A DNA stretch of 64,000 nucleotides, from contig NZ_CADIKI010000009.1 in the NCBI RefSeq assembly GCF_902859935.1, forward strand, positions 186,001-250,000. The letters are read 5' to 3'. Below are positions 35,251 through 43,975 of the stretch, one piece after another. Each line of letters starts with the position of its first letter. Within the stretch, counting starts at the first letter, position 1. Under the pieces are notes generated by a model. It was not told the DNA's origin, made no database searches, and saw only the letters and a program-made list of their open reading frames with translations. Source of the DNA: Paraburkholderia fynbosensis (GTDB lineage Bacteria > Pseudomonadota > Gammaproteobacteria > Burkholderiales > Burkholderiaceae). A program made the position numbers and the translations under genes.

Positions 35251-35869
35251 TTACATTCGCGATGGTCAGGAGATCTATCGCCAATCCTTCGCGACGATCC
35301 GCGCGGAAGCCGACCTGTCGCGCATTCCCGCCGACCTCGAAAAACTCGCGGTGCGCGTGATCCACGCGTGCGGGATGGTCGACGTGATCGACGCGCTGCA
35401 GTTCTCCGCGCACGCAGGTGCGGCAGGCCGCACGGCGCTCGCGCAAGGCGCGCCGATTCTGTGCGATGCCGGCATGGTCGCGCAGGGCATCACGCGCGCG
35501 CGGCTGCCTGCGAACAACGACGTGATCTGCACGCTCACGCATCCGGACGTGCCGGCGCTCGCGCGCGAAATCGGCAATACGCGCTCGGCCGCCGCGCTCG
35601 AATTGTGGCGTCCGCAACTCGCCGGCAGCGTCGTCGTGATCGGCAATGCGCCGACCGCGCTGTTCCATCTGCTCGACATGCTCGATGCCGGCGCGCCGAA
35701 ACCCGCGTTGATTCTCGGCTTTCCGGTGGGATTCGTCGGCGCGGCCGAATCGAAAGCGATGCTCGCCGCAGACAGCCGCGGCGTGCCCTACGTGGTGGTG
35801 CACGGCCGCCGCGGCGGCAGCGCGATGGCCGCCGCCGCCGTCAACGCACTGGCCACGGAGGTCGAATAA
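35243..35869 (+). CDS. cobH: Precorrin-8X methylmutase
   Basis: 208-residue CobH, which moves the C11 methyl group to C12 to give hydrogenobyrinate. Typical start LDYIRDGQEIYRQSFATIRAEADL and the active-site His in VRVIHACGMVD, plus GNAPTALFHLLDML and GFPVGFVGAAESK. Its start overlaps the end of cobG by eight bases; the ATG at 35243 is preferred to the GTG at 35234 because a GGAG lies nine bases upstream. Confidence 0.93.
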   Translation: MLDYIRDGQEIYRQSFATIRAEADLSRIPADLEKLAVRVIHACGMVDVIDALQFSAHAGAAGRTALAQGAPILCDAGMVAQGITRARLPANNDVICTLTHPDVPALAREIGNTRSAAALELWRPQLAGSVVVIGNAPTALFHLLDMLDAGAPKPALILGFPVGFVGAAESKAMLAADSRGVPYVVVHGRRGGSAMAAAAVNALATEVE

Positions 35870-36601
35870 ATGAGCGTGCAAGGACGACTGCTCGGACTCG
35901 GCGTCGGCCCCGGCGACCCCGAACTCATCACGCTGAAGGCGCTGCGTCTGCTGAAGGCGGCGCCGGTGGTCGCCTACTTCGTCGCGAAGGGCAAGAAAGG
36001 CAACGCGTTCGGCATCATCGAGGCGCATTTGCATGAGGCTCAGGCGCATCTGCCGCTCGTCTATCCGGTCACGACCGAAGCGCTCGAACCGCCGCTCTCG
36101 TACGAGGCGATCATCGCCGACTTCTACGACACCGCCGCCGAGATCGTCGCCGGCCATCTCGATGCGGGCCGCGACGTCGCCGTGATCTGCGAAGGCGATC
36201 CGTTCTTTTACGGCTCGTACATGTATCTGCACGACCGGCTCGCGGCGCGCTACGAGAGCGAAGTGGTGCCCGGCGTGTGCTCGATGCTCGGCGGCGCTGC
36301 CGTGCTCGGCGCGCCGCTCGTGTATCGCAATCAGAGTTTGTCGGTGCTGTCGGGCGTGCTGCCCGAGGACGAGTTACGCCGCCGTCTCGCCGATGCCGAC
36401 GCCGCCGTCGTGATGAAGCTCGGCCGCAATTTCGACAAGGTGCGGCGCGTGCTCGGCGAACTCGGCCTCGCACAGCGCGCCCTGTACGTCGAACGCGCGA
36501 CGATGGGCAATCAACGCATCGTGCCGCTCGCCGAAGTGGACCCGATGGCGTCGCCGTATTTTTCGCTGCTCGTCGTTCCGGGGAAAAAATGGCAAGGATG
36601 A
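35870..36601 (+). CDS. cobI: Precorrin-2 C20-methyltransferase
   Basis: 243-residue CobI. Methylates precorrin-2 at C20 to precorrin-3A using SAM. Tetrapyrrole methylase motifs: LLGLGVGPGDPELITLKALRLL, VICEGDPFFYGSYMYLHDRL and YESEVVPGVCSMLGGAAVLG. Starts immediately after the cobH stop (TAA then ATG). Confidence 0.93.
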   Translation: MSVQGRLLGLGVGPGDPELITLKALRLLKAAPVVAYFVAKGKKGNAFGIIEAHLHEAQAHLPLVYPVTTEALEPPLSYEAIIADFYDTAAEIVAGHLDAGRDVAVICEGDPFFYGSYMYLHDRLAARYESEVVPGVCSMLGGAAVLGAPLVYRNQSLSVLSGVLPEDELRRRLADADAAVVMKLGRNFDKVRRVLGELGLAQRALYVERATMGNQRIVPLAEVDPMASPYFSLLVVPGKKWQG

Positions 36602-38379
36602 GCGCGCCGGCGATCGTGATTCTCGGCGCGGGGGCGTTGGACACGGCGCGAAGGATTCAGGCGTTGTATGCCGAGGGTGCGGCTGGTGTGGATCGTGCCG
36701 CCGGCGCAGGCTGCCAGGTGCACGGCTTGCACGGACGCGTCGAAGCCGACGTGTCCTACACCGAACTCGGCGCGCATCTGCGCGAACTGTATGCGCGCGG
36801 CACGCCGATCGTCGCGTTGTGCGCGGCCGGCATCGTGATTCGTTGCGTCGCGCCGCTGCTGTCGAACAAGGGCGTCGAGCCGCCCGTGCTGGCCGTCGCC
36901 GAGGACGGCAGCGCGGTCGTGCCGTTGCTCGGCGGGTTGACGGACGCCAACGTGATGGCCCGCGAGATCGCCGCCGCTTTGGCGGTGCCGCCCGCGATCA
37001 CGACGAGCGGCGAGTTGCGCTTCGGCACCTGCGTACTCAATCCGCCCGAGGGCTACATGCTGGCCGATATCGGGCAAGGCAAGCGTTTCGTATCGGATCT
37101 GCTGGCGGGCGAAAGCACGCGCATCGAAGGCGATGCGCCTTGGCTCGATGATGCGCAATTGCCGCGTTCCGCTTCGGCGCGGCTCGCGATTCGCGTGACG
37201 CCGCGCGCGTGGGATGGGCGTGAGGACGAGTTGGTGATTCATCCGCGTTGTGTGGTCGCGGCGGTGAGGGGTGCGGGTGCGGGTGCGGGTGCGGGTGCGG
37301 GTGCGGGTGCGGGTGCGGGTGCGCAGATCGTCGCATGCGTGCGCGAGGCGCTGGGCGCCCACGGTCTCGCTGCGTTGTCGCTCTCGGCGCTGCTCGCCTC
37401 GTCCGACGACATGACGGACCCGGCGCTTGCCGAAGCCGCCGCAAGTTTCAACGTGCCGTTGCGCTTCGCGCAAACCGGTCCCGACGGTGACAAGTCGCCT
37501 GCCGGCCTGTTACGTGCCGCACTGCGCATCCCCTGCGAAACGCTGCACAACGATACCTCAGCTGGCGTGGCGCTGGCATTGGCGCCGCTCGCCATCGACC
37601 CCGGCACGATTGGCCGCGCGCGCGGCCGTCTGACGGTGATCGGCCTCGGCCCGGGCCGTGCCGACCTGATGGTGCCCGCCGCCCGCACGGCGCTAGACGA
37701 AGCCACCGATATTCTGGGCTACGACACCTACGTGAAAATGGCCGGCCCGTTGCGCGCCCATCAACGTGTTCACGGCACCGATAATCGCGAGGAAATGCAA
37801 CGCGCGCGGCACGCTTTCGAACTGGCGAGCGCGGGAGCGTCGGTGGTGATGGTGTCGTCGGGGGACCCTGGCGTGTTCGCGATGGCGGCCGCGGTGCTCG
37901 AAGCACTCAACGCATCGCAAGACGCGGCATGGGCTGCGGTCGAACTGACGATCGTGCCGGGCGTGTCGGCGGCGCTCGCGACCGCCGCGCAAGCGGGAGC
38001 GCCGCTCGGTCACGACTTCTGCATGCTGTCGCTGTCCGATAACCTGAAGCCGTGGGCGATCATCGAAAAACGTCTGCGGCACGCGGCCGAAGCCGATCTG
38101 GTGATGGCGTTCTATAACCCGATTTCGCGTGCACGTCCGTGGCAACTGGACAAAGCGCTGGATATCGTGCGGGAATATCGCGCGGCCGCGACTCAGGTGG
38201 TGCTGGGGCGCGACATCGGCCGGCCCGGCGGCACGCTGCGCACGCTCACGCTGGGTGAGCTGAAATCGTCCGATGTGGATATGCGGACGATGGTGATCGT
38301 GGGGTCGTCGATGACGCGAAGATTTGGGGGTGGTAGCGGCGGTGCTGAGTGGGTTTATACGCCGCGGTGGTATGAGTGA
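36589..38379 (+). CDS. cobJ: CbiG / precorrin-3B C17-methyltransferase fusion
   Basis: 596-residue two-part protein. N-terminal CbiG-like region (about 1-340): CbiG_N (VILGAGALDTARRIQAL, ALCAAGIVIRCVAPLL), middle region, and a CobE/CbiG C-terminal-like domain (about 222-305). C-terminal CobJ (about 343-596): LTVIGLGPGRADLMVPAARTAL, MVSSGDPGVFAMAAAVLEAL, VPGVSAALATAAQAGAPLGHDF, MAFYNPISRARPWQL, for ring contraction and C17 methylation. The CobE-like domain carries a Gly-Ala repeat encoded by a hexanucleotide microsatellite. Start at 36589 (GGGGA upstream) or 36598 (ATGA overlap with cobI stop). Confidence 0.9.
   Translation: MARMSAPAIVILGAGALDTARRIQALYAEGAAGVDRAAGAGCQVHGLHGRVEADVSYTELGAHLRELYARGTPIVALCAAGIVIRCVAPLLSNKGVEPPVLAVAEDGSAVVPLLGGLTDANVMAREIAAALAVPPAITTSGELRFGTCVLNPPEGYMLADIGQGKRFVSDLLAGESTRIEGDAPWLDDAQLPRSASARLAIRVTPRAWDGREDELVIHPRCVVAAVRGAGAGAGAGAGAGAGAGAQIVACVREALGAHGLAALSLSALLASSDDMTDPALAEAAASFNVPLRFAQTGPDGDKSPAGLLRAALRIPCETLHNDTSAGVALALAPLAIDPGTIGRARGRLTVIGLGPGRADLMVPAARTALDEATDILGYDTYVKMAGPLRAHQRVHGTDNREEMQRARHAFELASAGASVVMVSSGDPGVFAMAAAVLEALNASQDAAWAAVELTIVPGVSAALATAAQAGAPLGHDFCMLSLSDNLKPWAIIEKRLRHAAEADLVMAFYNPISRARPWQLDKALDIVREYRAAATQVVLGRDIGRPGGTLRTLTLGELKSSDVDMRTMVIVGSSMTRRFGGGSGGAEWVYTPRWYE
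37271..37323 (+). repeat. Hexanucleotide microsatellite (GTGCGG)n in cobJ
   Basis: Nearly nine uninterrupted tandem copies of GTGCGG inside the CbiG part of the fusion gene, encoding alternating Gly-Ala. Six-base units keep the reading frame whatever the copy number. Confidence 0.95.
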
Positions 38380-38529
38380 GATGTGATGACTGAAAGCTGC
38401 TTCAACTAGCAGATCAACCAGAAGCCATCTGGAATCTTCAGTATTTAAGATAGTCGGCGGCGTGCGTCATCTTAAGCAATCCTCCACCCTCCCGCAGCTC
38501 ATACCAGCACGGACTTCTCGCAGCACCTC

Positions 38530-41154
38530 TTACGCCCCCACCCTCAAATCCCCAATCGCCCTCTGCCTCACACCCAGGTCGTCCCACAACTCCGGGTGAC
38601 ACGTGAACACCAGAATCTGATGGCGCGTCGCCGCATCGATCAACGCGCGCTTGAGCGCATCACGCCGCGCCGCATCGGTATGCACGGCGGCATCATCGAG
38701 CATCAGCAACGTCGGCCGCCCCGACGCCTTCAGCAAGTCCGCATAAGCGAGCCGCGTCAGGATGCCGAGCTGTTCACGCGTACCGAAACTCAGTGCGTCG
38801 AGCGTATCCGCGCGGCCATGGCGATCCAGCGTCGCGGGACTCAGGTCGTCGCCAAGTGCAATCGTCGACTGCGGGAAAATCCGCTTCAGATAGTGCCCTA
38901 GCCGCTCGGTCAGCGGCGCACGCAGTTGCGCCACCGCCGCGTCGCGTTCGTCGACCAGCACTTCGTCGAGCAGGCTCAACGCGCTCGCCCGCAGGCCGAG
39001 TTCGTCCTTGCGGCGGGTCGCCTGCTCGACCCGCGCGTCGAGCGCGGCGAGACGTTCGCCCAGCCCTGACGCGCCGACCGTCTCCAGTTGGCTGCGCAGG
39101 TGCGCGATGCGCACCTGCCGCTCATGCTGCTCGCTGCGCGCGAGTTCCGCCGACGCGCGATAACGCTTTGCCTCCGCCGCCGGATCGTCGAGACGCGCCG
39201 CTCCCAGTTCGCGCTCGCGCCCCTCGCGCTGCTTTCTCAACGCGTCGACCTGCACGCGCTGTTCGACGATTTTCGTCTGCCACTGCGCGCGGTTGCGACG
39301 GTAGGCTTCGTCGTTCAATTGCGCTTCCTTGCGTTGCAACTGCGCGGCGAGCGAGTCGGCGGTCGCCATGCCGGTCGATCTTTTCTCGGCGGCCTGGGTT
39401 AGCACTTTTCTCGCGGCCTCCAACGCGTCGCGCGCGATATCCGCGTTGCGGCGCGCTTCGTCGAGCGGAGGCGCCGCGGACACATCGGGCAAGCCCGCGA
39501 GCCGTTCATTCGATGCCTGCAAACGCGCCGACGCCGACGCCAACGCCGCACGCAAGGCATCGATGCCCTGCGGCGCATGCACGTCGAGAATCTTTGCCTG
39601 GCTCTTCTGCTGCGCGACCAGCGTCTTCCACTTTTCGTAGCGGGATTCGGCCTCACCGAGCGACGCGACGCCCAGCGCCTGCAACAACTGCGCATGGTGC
39701 GCTTCGAGCGACGTGAGTTCGGCCAGCTGCGCGGACAGATCGGACACGCCCGGAATCACGCGCAATTCGCCGAGTTCGCCGAGGCCGATCCGCTTCTCGT
39801 CGTCGACGCGCAGCACACCGTCGCCCGCGATCTGCTCGCCATCGACCGTCAGCACGCCGCTCAACCGGTACTCGATGCGCGTCATCGCCGCCTCGGTGCG
39901 CGCGCGCAACAAGGTCAGTTCGCCATCGAGCGCGGCGAGGCGCTTGCGTTTCGTCTCGTCGATTTCGATCGCGGCCGCGTCGCGCGCGGCATCGAGCACC
40001 GCGTCGTTCGCCTTGCCCGCGGCGGCGATCGTCGCTTCGAGCCGCTCGCTCTCGGCACGATAGAGGCCGATCTGGCTACGCAGATCGGCGGCCGTCACCG
40101 CCGCGTTCGCCAGTTCGAGCGCACGGCTTGCGTCGGCAAAAGCCTGCTCGAACTGTGCGACGCTGCTCGATGCTTGCGCATGCTCGGTCTGCGCCGCCGA
40201 CACATTGGCCCGCGCCGCATCGAGTTGCTGACGCTCACGCGCGACGGCCGCTTCCAGTTCGGCCGCGCCCTGCTCCTGTTGCAGCGACAGCGCGAGTTCC
40301 GCTTCGCTCACCTGCAAGGACTGCGCGAGCCCCTCCAGACTGCGTTCGAGTTCCGCCGCGGCATCGGCGCGCTGCTGCGCGAGCACGGCCTTCTGTTCGT
40401 GGAGTTCCCAGGGACGCTTGCGCTGCGTATCGTCGAACGCCTCCTGCTGCGAGGCGAGCCGCGAGATGTTTTCATCGAACTGCTGGCGCTGCTGCTCGAG
40501 TTCGTCGCGCTCGGCAATCAATGCGGCGAGCGTCGTTTCGGCTTCGGCGAGCGGCCCAGTCGACTTCTGTGTGCGCGCCGTCAGCAGTTGCCGCAACTCG
40601 CGCTGCACGGCGGCGATCAGCGCGTCCTCGCCGGCCGATTCGCTGCCGCCCGACAATTGCGAGAGCGCATCACGCAGATACTGCGCCGCGTGCCCCGTCG
40701 AGTCGCGCACCTCGTGCGTGCCGCCTTGCTGCACCCACAAAAGTCCCGGCACGCCCGCGTTCTCGGCCTTCAGCGGCCCGCGTGCGGCGCGCGAAAAACC
40801 GAGCAGGGCCGCGAGCTTGTCCTCGGCTTCGTCTTCGCCGAAGACAGTCTGGCCGATTCGCAACTCGCAGCGCTGCCGTGTGACGAACTGCTTCGACAAC
40901 CTGCATTGAACGCCGTCCAGCTCGAAGCTCACCTCGACCGACGGCTGCCCGCTCGCCTTGCCCCAGGGCAGCAGATCCCTCAGATGCGAGGCCTTATAGC
41001 GTTCGAGAAACACGGCGCGCACCGCTTCGGCGACGGTGCTCTTGCCCGCCTCGTTCGGCCCGATGAACAGATTGAGCCCAGGCTGCAGATCGTCGATGAC
41101 GAGCCGTTCGCTGAACTGTTTGAACTCCTGAATCGCAATGCTTTGCAACTTCAT
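38530..41154 (-). CDS. YhaN/SbcC-like ATPase with long coiled coil
   Basis: 874-residue SMC/Rad50-type ATPase. Walker A GPNEAGKST at 32-40 at the N-terminus; long Ala/Glu/Gln/Arg-rich coiled-coil arms (about 170-400 and 500-740); ABC signature LSFGTREQLGILTRL and Walker B PTLLMLDDAAVHTD near the C-terminus. It pairs with the exonuclease just upstream, whose stop overlaps its start by four bases. By family comparison, the pair forms an SbcCD/Mre11-Rad50-like complex that handles DNA ends. No zinc-hook CxxC is visible, as in YhaN-type proteins. Confidence 0.88.
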   Translation of the reverse strand: MKLQSIAIQEFKQFSERLVIDDLQPGLNLFIGPNEAGKSTVAEAVRAVFLERYKASHLRDLLPWGKASGQPSVEVSFELDGVQCRLSKQFVTRQRCELRIGQTVFGEDEAEDKLAALLGFSRAARGPLKAENAGVPGLLWVQQGGTHEVRDSTGHAAQYLRDALSQLSGGSESAGEDALIAAVQRELRQLLTARTQKSTGPLAEAETTLAALIAERDELEQQRQQFDENISRLASQQEAFDDTQRKRPWELHEQKAVLAQQRADAAAELERSLEGLAQSLQVSEAELALSLQQEQGAAELEAAVARERQQLDAARANVSAAQTEHAQASSSVAQFEQAFADASRALELANAAVTAADLRSQIGLYRAESERLEATIAAAGKANDAVLDAARDAAAIEIDETKRKRLAALDGELTLLRARTEAAMTRIEYRLSGVLTVDGEQIAGDGVLRVDDEKRIGLGELGELRVIPGVSDLSAQLAELTSLEAHHAQLLQALGVASLGEAESRYEKWKTLVAQQKSQAKILDVHAPQGIDALRAALASASARLQASNERLAGLPDVSAAPPLDEARRNADIARDALEAARKVLTQAAEKRSTGMATADSLAAQLQRKEAQLNDEAYRRNRAQWQTKIVEQRVQVDALRKQREGRERELGAARLDDPAAEAKRYRASAELARSEQHERQVRIAHLRSQLETVGASGLGERLAALDARVEQATRRKDELGLRASALSLLDEVLVDERDAAVAQLRAPLTERLGHYLKRIFPQSTIALGDDLSPATLDRHGRADTLDALSFGTREQLGILTRLAYADLLKASGRPTLLMLDDAAVHTDAARRDALKRALIDAATRHQILVFTCHPELWDDLGVRQRAIGDLRVGA

Positions 41155-42293
41155 GCGGACCTCGCTTCGCGCGGCAATTCACGTTGAAAACGCGCCAGAA
41201 GCAGGAGCGCCTCGGCCGCGCGCCTGACTTGCTGCGGGTCGGCTTGCGGGTCTTCCTGCAAGCCGCGCAGCCGCGCCACCACTTTCGCGAGGTAGCCGCT
41301 TTGCGCGCCGAGTTCGGCGAGGTCGTCGGCAGTGGGCAGCACCTGCAGGCCGCTCAGATCGATGCGCAGCGCCCGCACGCGCGCGCGGGTTTCCTCGACC
41401 GCGACGTGCAGCGCTTCGGCATCGGCCAACGCGGCCGTGCCGCTCGCGCTCACACGCAGCACGTCGCGATGGCTCAGTGCCGCGAGCCGCGCCTTGAGCG
41501 CGTCCACGTCGGTCGGCACCGAGATCGTTTCATCCCAGCGATGCCATTGATATTGACCGATCCGCACCGCTTCGACCTGCGGCAACGCGCCCGGCTCACC
41601 GAGCGTGACGTCGAGCATGAAACCCGGATCGTTCGCGCGGAAGCGGTCCTGCTCGTGCGTGCCGGCATACCATGTGCGTTCGTCGACACGCAGGTGGCCG
41701 TGCCAATCGCCCAGCGCAAGATAGTCGAGCCGCGCGCTGAGCGCACGCGTGGGCGCGATCGGATTCGACGAGTCGATGCCTTCCTGCAGAATTCCGCTGA
41801 CGCTGCCGTGCGCGAGACCGATGCGGTGATAGCCCGGCGGCGTTTCGGCGCTATCGAAGAAGCCGGTCGTGTCGTCGTAGGTGATGCGTTGCGTGAGCGG
41901 CGCGCACAGCAGCGCCGTGCGGCACGCGTCGAGCAGCACGACGCCGGGTTCGAGCACGACCCGCACGTTCGGGCCGATGCAGTTCAGCCGCTGCGCGCGC
42001 GTCCACACGCTCTCGACCAGCGCGGCGTCGTGATTGCCCGGCAACATGATCCACGGCCCGGCGAACGCCTGCAACGCGGCGAACAAACGGCGGATTACCG
42101 TGTCGGAGACGGTTTGCAGATCGAACACGTCGCCCGCGACCAGCACGGCGTCGACCTTGCGCGCAGCCGCTTCGTCGGCGATGCGGCGCACGGTGTCGAA
42201 GCGCGCCTGCGCGAGATGCGCCGCCTCGTCCGGCTCGAACTGGCCGAATTGCGTGCCTATCTGCCAGTCCGCTGTGTGCAGAAACCTGATCAC
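41151..42293 (-). CDS. YhaO/SbcD-like DNA repair exonuclease
   Basis: 380-residue metallophosphoesterase of the Mre11/SbcD type. Metal-binding motifs: FLHTADWQIG at 4-13, VLVAGDVFDLQTVS, and MLPGNHDAALVESVW; later YLALGDWHGHLRV supplies the final ligands. Expected manganese-dependent nuclease. The start of the ATPase gene overlaps its stop (ATGA), indicating tight coupling. The C-terminal part (about 270-380) is the ATPase-binding region by analogy. Confidence 0.9.
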   Translation of the reverse strand: MIRFLHTADWQIGTQFGQFEPDEAAHLAQARFDTVRRIADEAAARKVDAVLVAGDVFDLQTVSDTVIRRLFAALQAFAGPWIMLPGNHDAALVESVWTRAQRLNCIGPNVRVVLEPGVVLLDACRTALLCAPLTQRITYDDTTGFFDSAETPPGYHRIGLAHGSVSGILQEGIDSSNPIAPTRALSARLDYLALGDWHGHLRVDERTWYAGTHEQDRFRANDPGFMLDVTLGEPGALPQVEAVRIGQYQWHRWDETISVPTDVDALKARLAALSHRDVLRVSASGTAALADAEALHVAVEETRARVRALRIDLSGLQVLPTADDLAELGAQSGYLAKVVARLRGLQEDPQADPQQVRRAAEALLLLARFQRELPREARSA

Positions 42294-42537
42294 TGCGCCT
42301 CCATGGTGGTCATTGCGCTCATTACCATTGTGTTGCGGTTCATTGCCACTGCGCGCGCAAGGCGCGGCTTCGCAGTCTAACCGTAGATGTTACCGCGCGG
42401 GCGCGCTAAAGCGAGCCACATCTGCACGGCGCGCCGCCCGGTCAGCGGCGCTACACTCGCGGTTGCTGATCGCGCGCCCAAAGCGCCGTAAGCGCACCGC
42501 ATCGTTTCAATCGAACCGAACCCATCGCCCGCCCCCG

Positions 42538-43818
42538 ATGAACAAGACCGTCGAACTGAAGAAGGCCAAGCGCACGCCCTTGCTATTGCTGCTCGCGGCC
42601 GCCTGCGTTTTTGTGATCACCGCGTTCATGCCGCGCGGCCTCTGGGTCGATGGCATCAAGGCGGTCGCCGAGGCCGCGATGGTCGGCGCGCTCGCCGACT
42701 GGTTCGCGGTTGCCGCGCTGTTTCGCCGGGTGCCGATCCCGCTCGTTTCCGCGCACACCGCGATCATTCCGAAGAACAAGCACAAGATCGCCGACAACCT
42801 CGCCGTCTTCGTGCAGGACAAGTTCCTCGACGTGCCGTCGCTGGTCGGTCTGATCCAGAAGCACGACCCGGCGCGCAGCATCACCGGCTGGCTGAGCGAG
42901 CCGGCCAATACTGCGCGTCTGGGCGACTACGTCGTGAGGCTGACGAGCGGCATTCTCGAACTGACCGACGACGTGCGCGTCCAGGTCTTCATCAAGGACG
43001 CGCTGCGCGACGTGCTCGCGAAAGTGGACCTGTCGCAATCGCTCGGCGCCGTTCTCGACACGCTCACGCGTGACGGCCGTCATCAGGAGTTGCTCGACGC
43101 GGGCATCCATCAGGTGGTAACGCTGCTGCGCGAACCGCCCGCGCGCGAATTCATCGCCGAGCGCATCGTCGAGTGGGTGAAGGGCGAGTATCCGAAGATG
43201 GAGAAGATCCTGCCGTCCGCCTGGCTCGGCGAGAAAGGCGCCGACGCGATCGCCAACGCGGTAAACCGCGTGCTCGAACAGATCAGCGAAAACCCCACAC
43301 ATCAGCTGCGCAACAAGTTCGACGAAGCAGCACAGAAGCTGATCGTCAAACTCAAGAGCGACCCGGCGTTCCTGCAACAGGGCGAGGAGCTCAAACGCTA
43401 TCTGGTGGAAGGCGACGCGTTCGGCAACTATGTAAAGGACATGTGGGGCGAATTGCGCGCGTGGCTCAAGCATGATCTGCAGAGCGCCGACTCCGCGTTG
43501 CATGCGCGCGTCGCCGCCATGGGTCAATGGGTGGGCCGCGAGCTCGCGAACGATCCGGCGCTGCGTCAATCGCTGAACGATCACCTCGAAGAAGCGGCGC
43601 GCAGCATGGCGCCGGACTTCGCCCGATTCCTCACACGTCATATCAGCGATACCGTCAAGAACTGGGACTCGCGCGAGATGTCGCGGCAGATCGAGCTGAA
43701 CATCGGCAAGGACCTGCAGTACATCCGCATCAACGGCACGATCGTCGGCGGCTTCATCGGCCTGCTGCTCTATGCGAGTTCGCGACTGTTCGAGTTGCTG
43801 CGGTTGCACGTCGGCTAG
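42538..43818 (+). CDS. DUF445 family membrane protein
   Basis: 426-residue protein of the DUF445 (YjiN-like) family. An N-terminal transmembrane helix (LLLLLAAACVFVITAFMP), the family hallmark VDGIKAVAEAAMVGALADWFAVAALFRRVPIP, a long helical soluble region, and a C-terminal transmembrane helix (IVGGFIGLLLYASSRLFELL). Topology is a hairpin with a large helical domain. Function not known. Single-gene unit, divergent from the nuclease/ATPase operon. Confidence 0.9.
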   Translation: MNKTVELKKAKRTPLLLLLAAACVFVITAFMPRGLWVDGIKAVAEAAMVGALADWFAVAALFRRVPIPLVSAHTAIIPKNKHKIADNLAVFVQDKFLDVPSLVGLIQKHDPARSITGWLSEPANTARLGDYVVRLTSGILELTDDVRVQVFIKDALRDVLAKVDLSQSLGAVLDTLTRDGRHQELLDAGIHQVVTLLREPPAREFIAERIVEWVKGEYPKMEKILPSAWLGEKGADAIANAVNRVLEQISENPTHQLRNKFDEAAQKLIVKLKSDPAFLQQGEELKRYLVEGDAFGNYVKDMWGELRAWLKHDLQSADSALHARVAAMGQWVGRELANDPALRQSLNDHLEEAARSMAPDFARFLTRHISDTVKNWDSREMSRQIELNIGKDLQYIRINGTIVGGFIGLLLYASSRLFELLRLHVG

Positions 43819-43975
43819 AGAATCGGGTCGCAGGCCGCCAAAACGCCTACAATTCGGGCATGTGTCTTGCTGAAGCGCTGTGCGCCGTCGACGCGATCCC
43901 ACGTCATCCAACACGATTGGCATCATCTCGCGGCCTGCAAAAAAAGACAGCGCTTCTCACCCGGAAAGTCTGTTC

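Noticed and set aside
37271..37323. CRISPR-like or regulatory repeat
   Set aside because: It is a simple six-base tandem repeat without spacers, within a coding region.
39577..41187. A 536-codon open frame on the plus strand
   Set aside because: Antisense to the YhaN-like ATPase; the Arg/Leu-rich sequence is the usual mirror of a coiled-coil gene.
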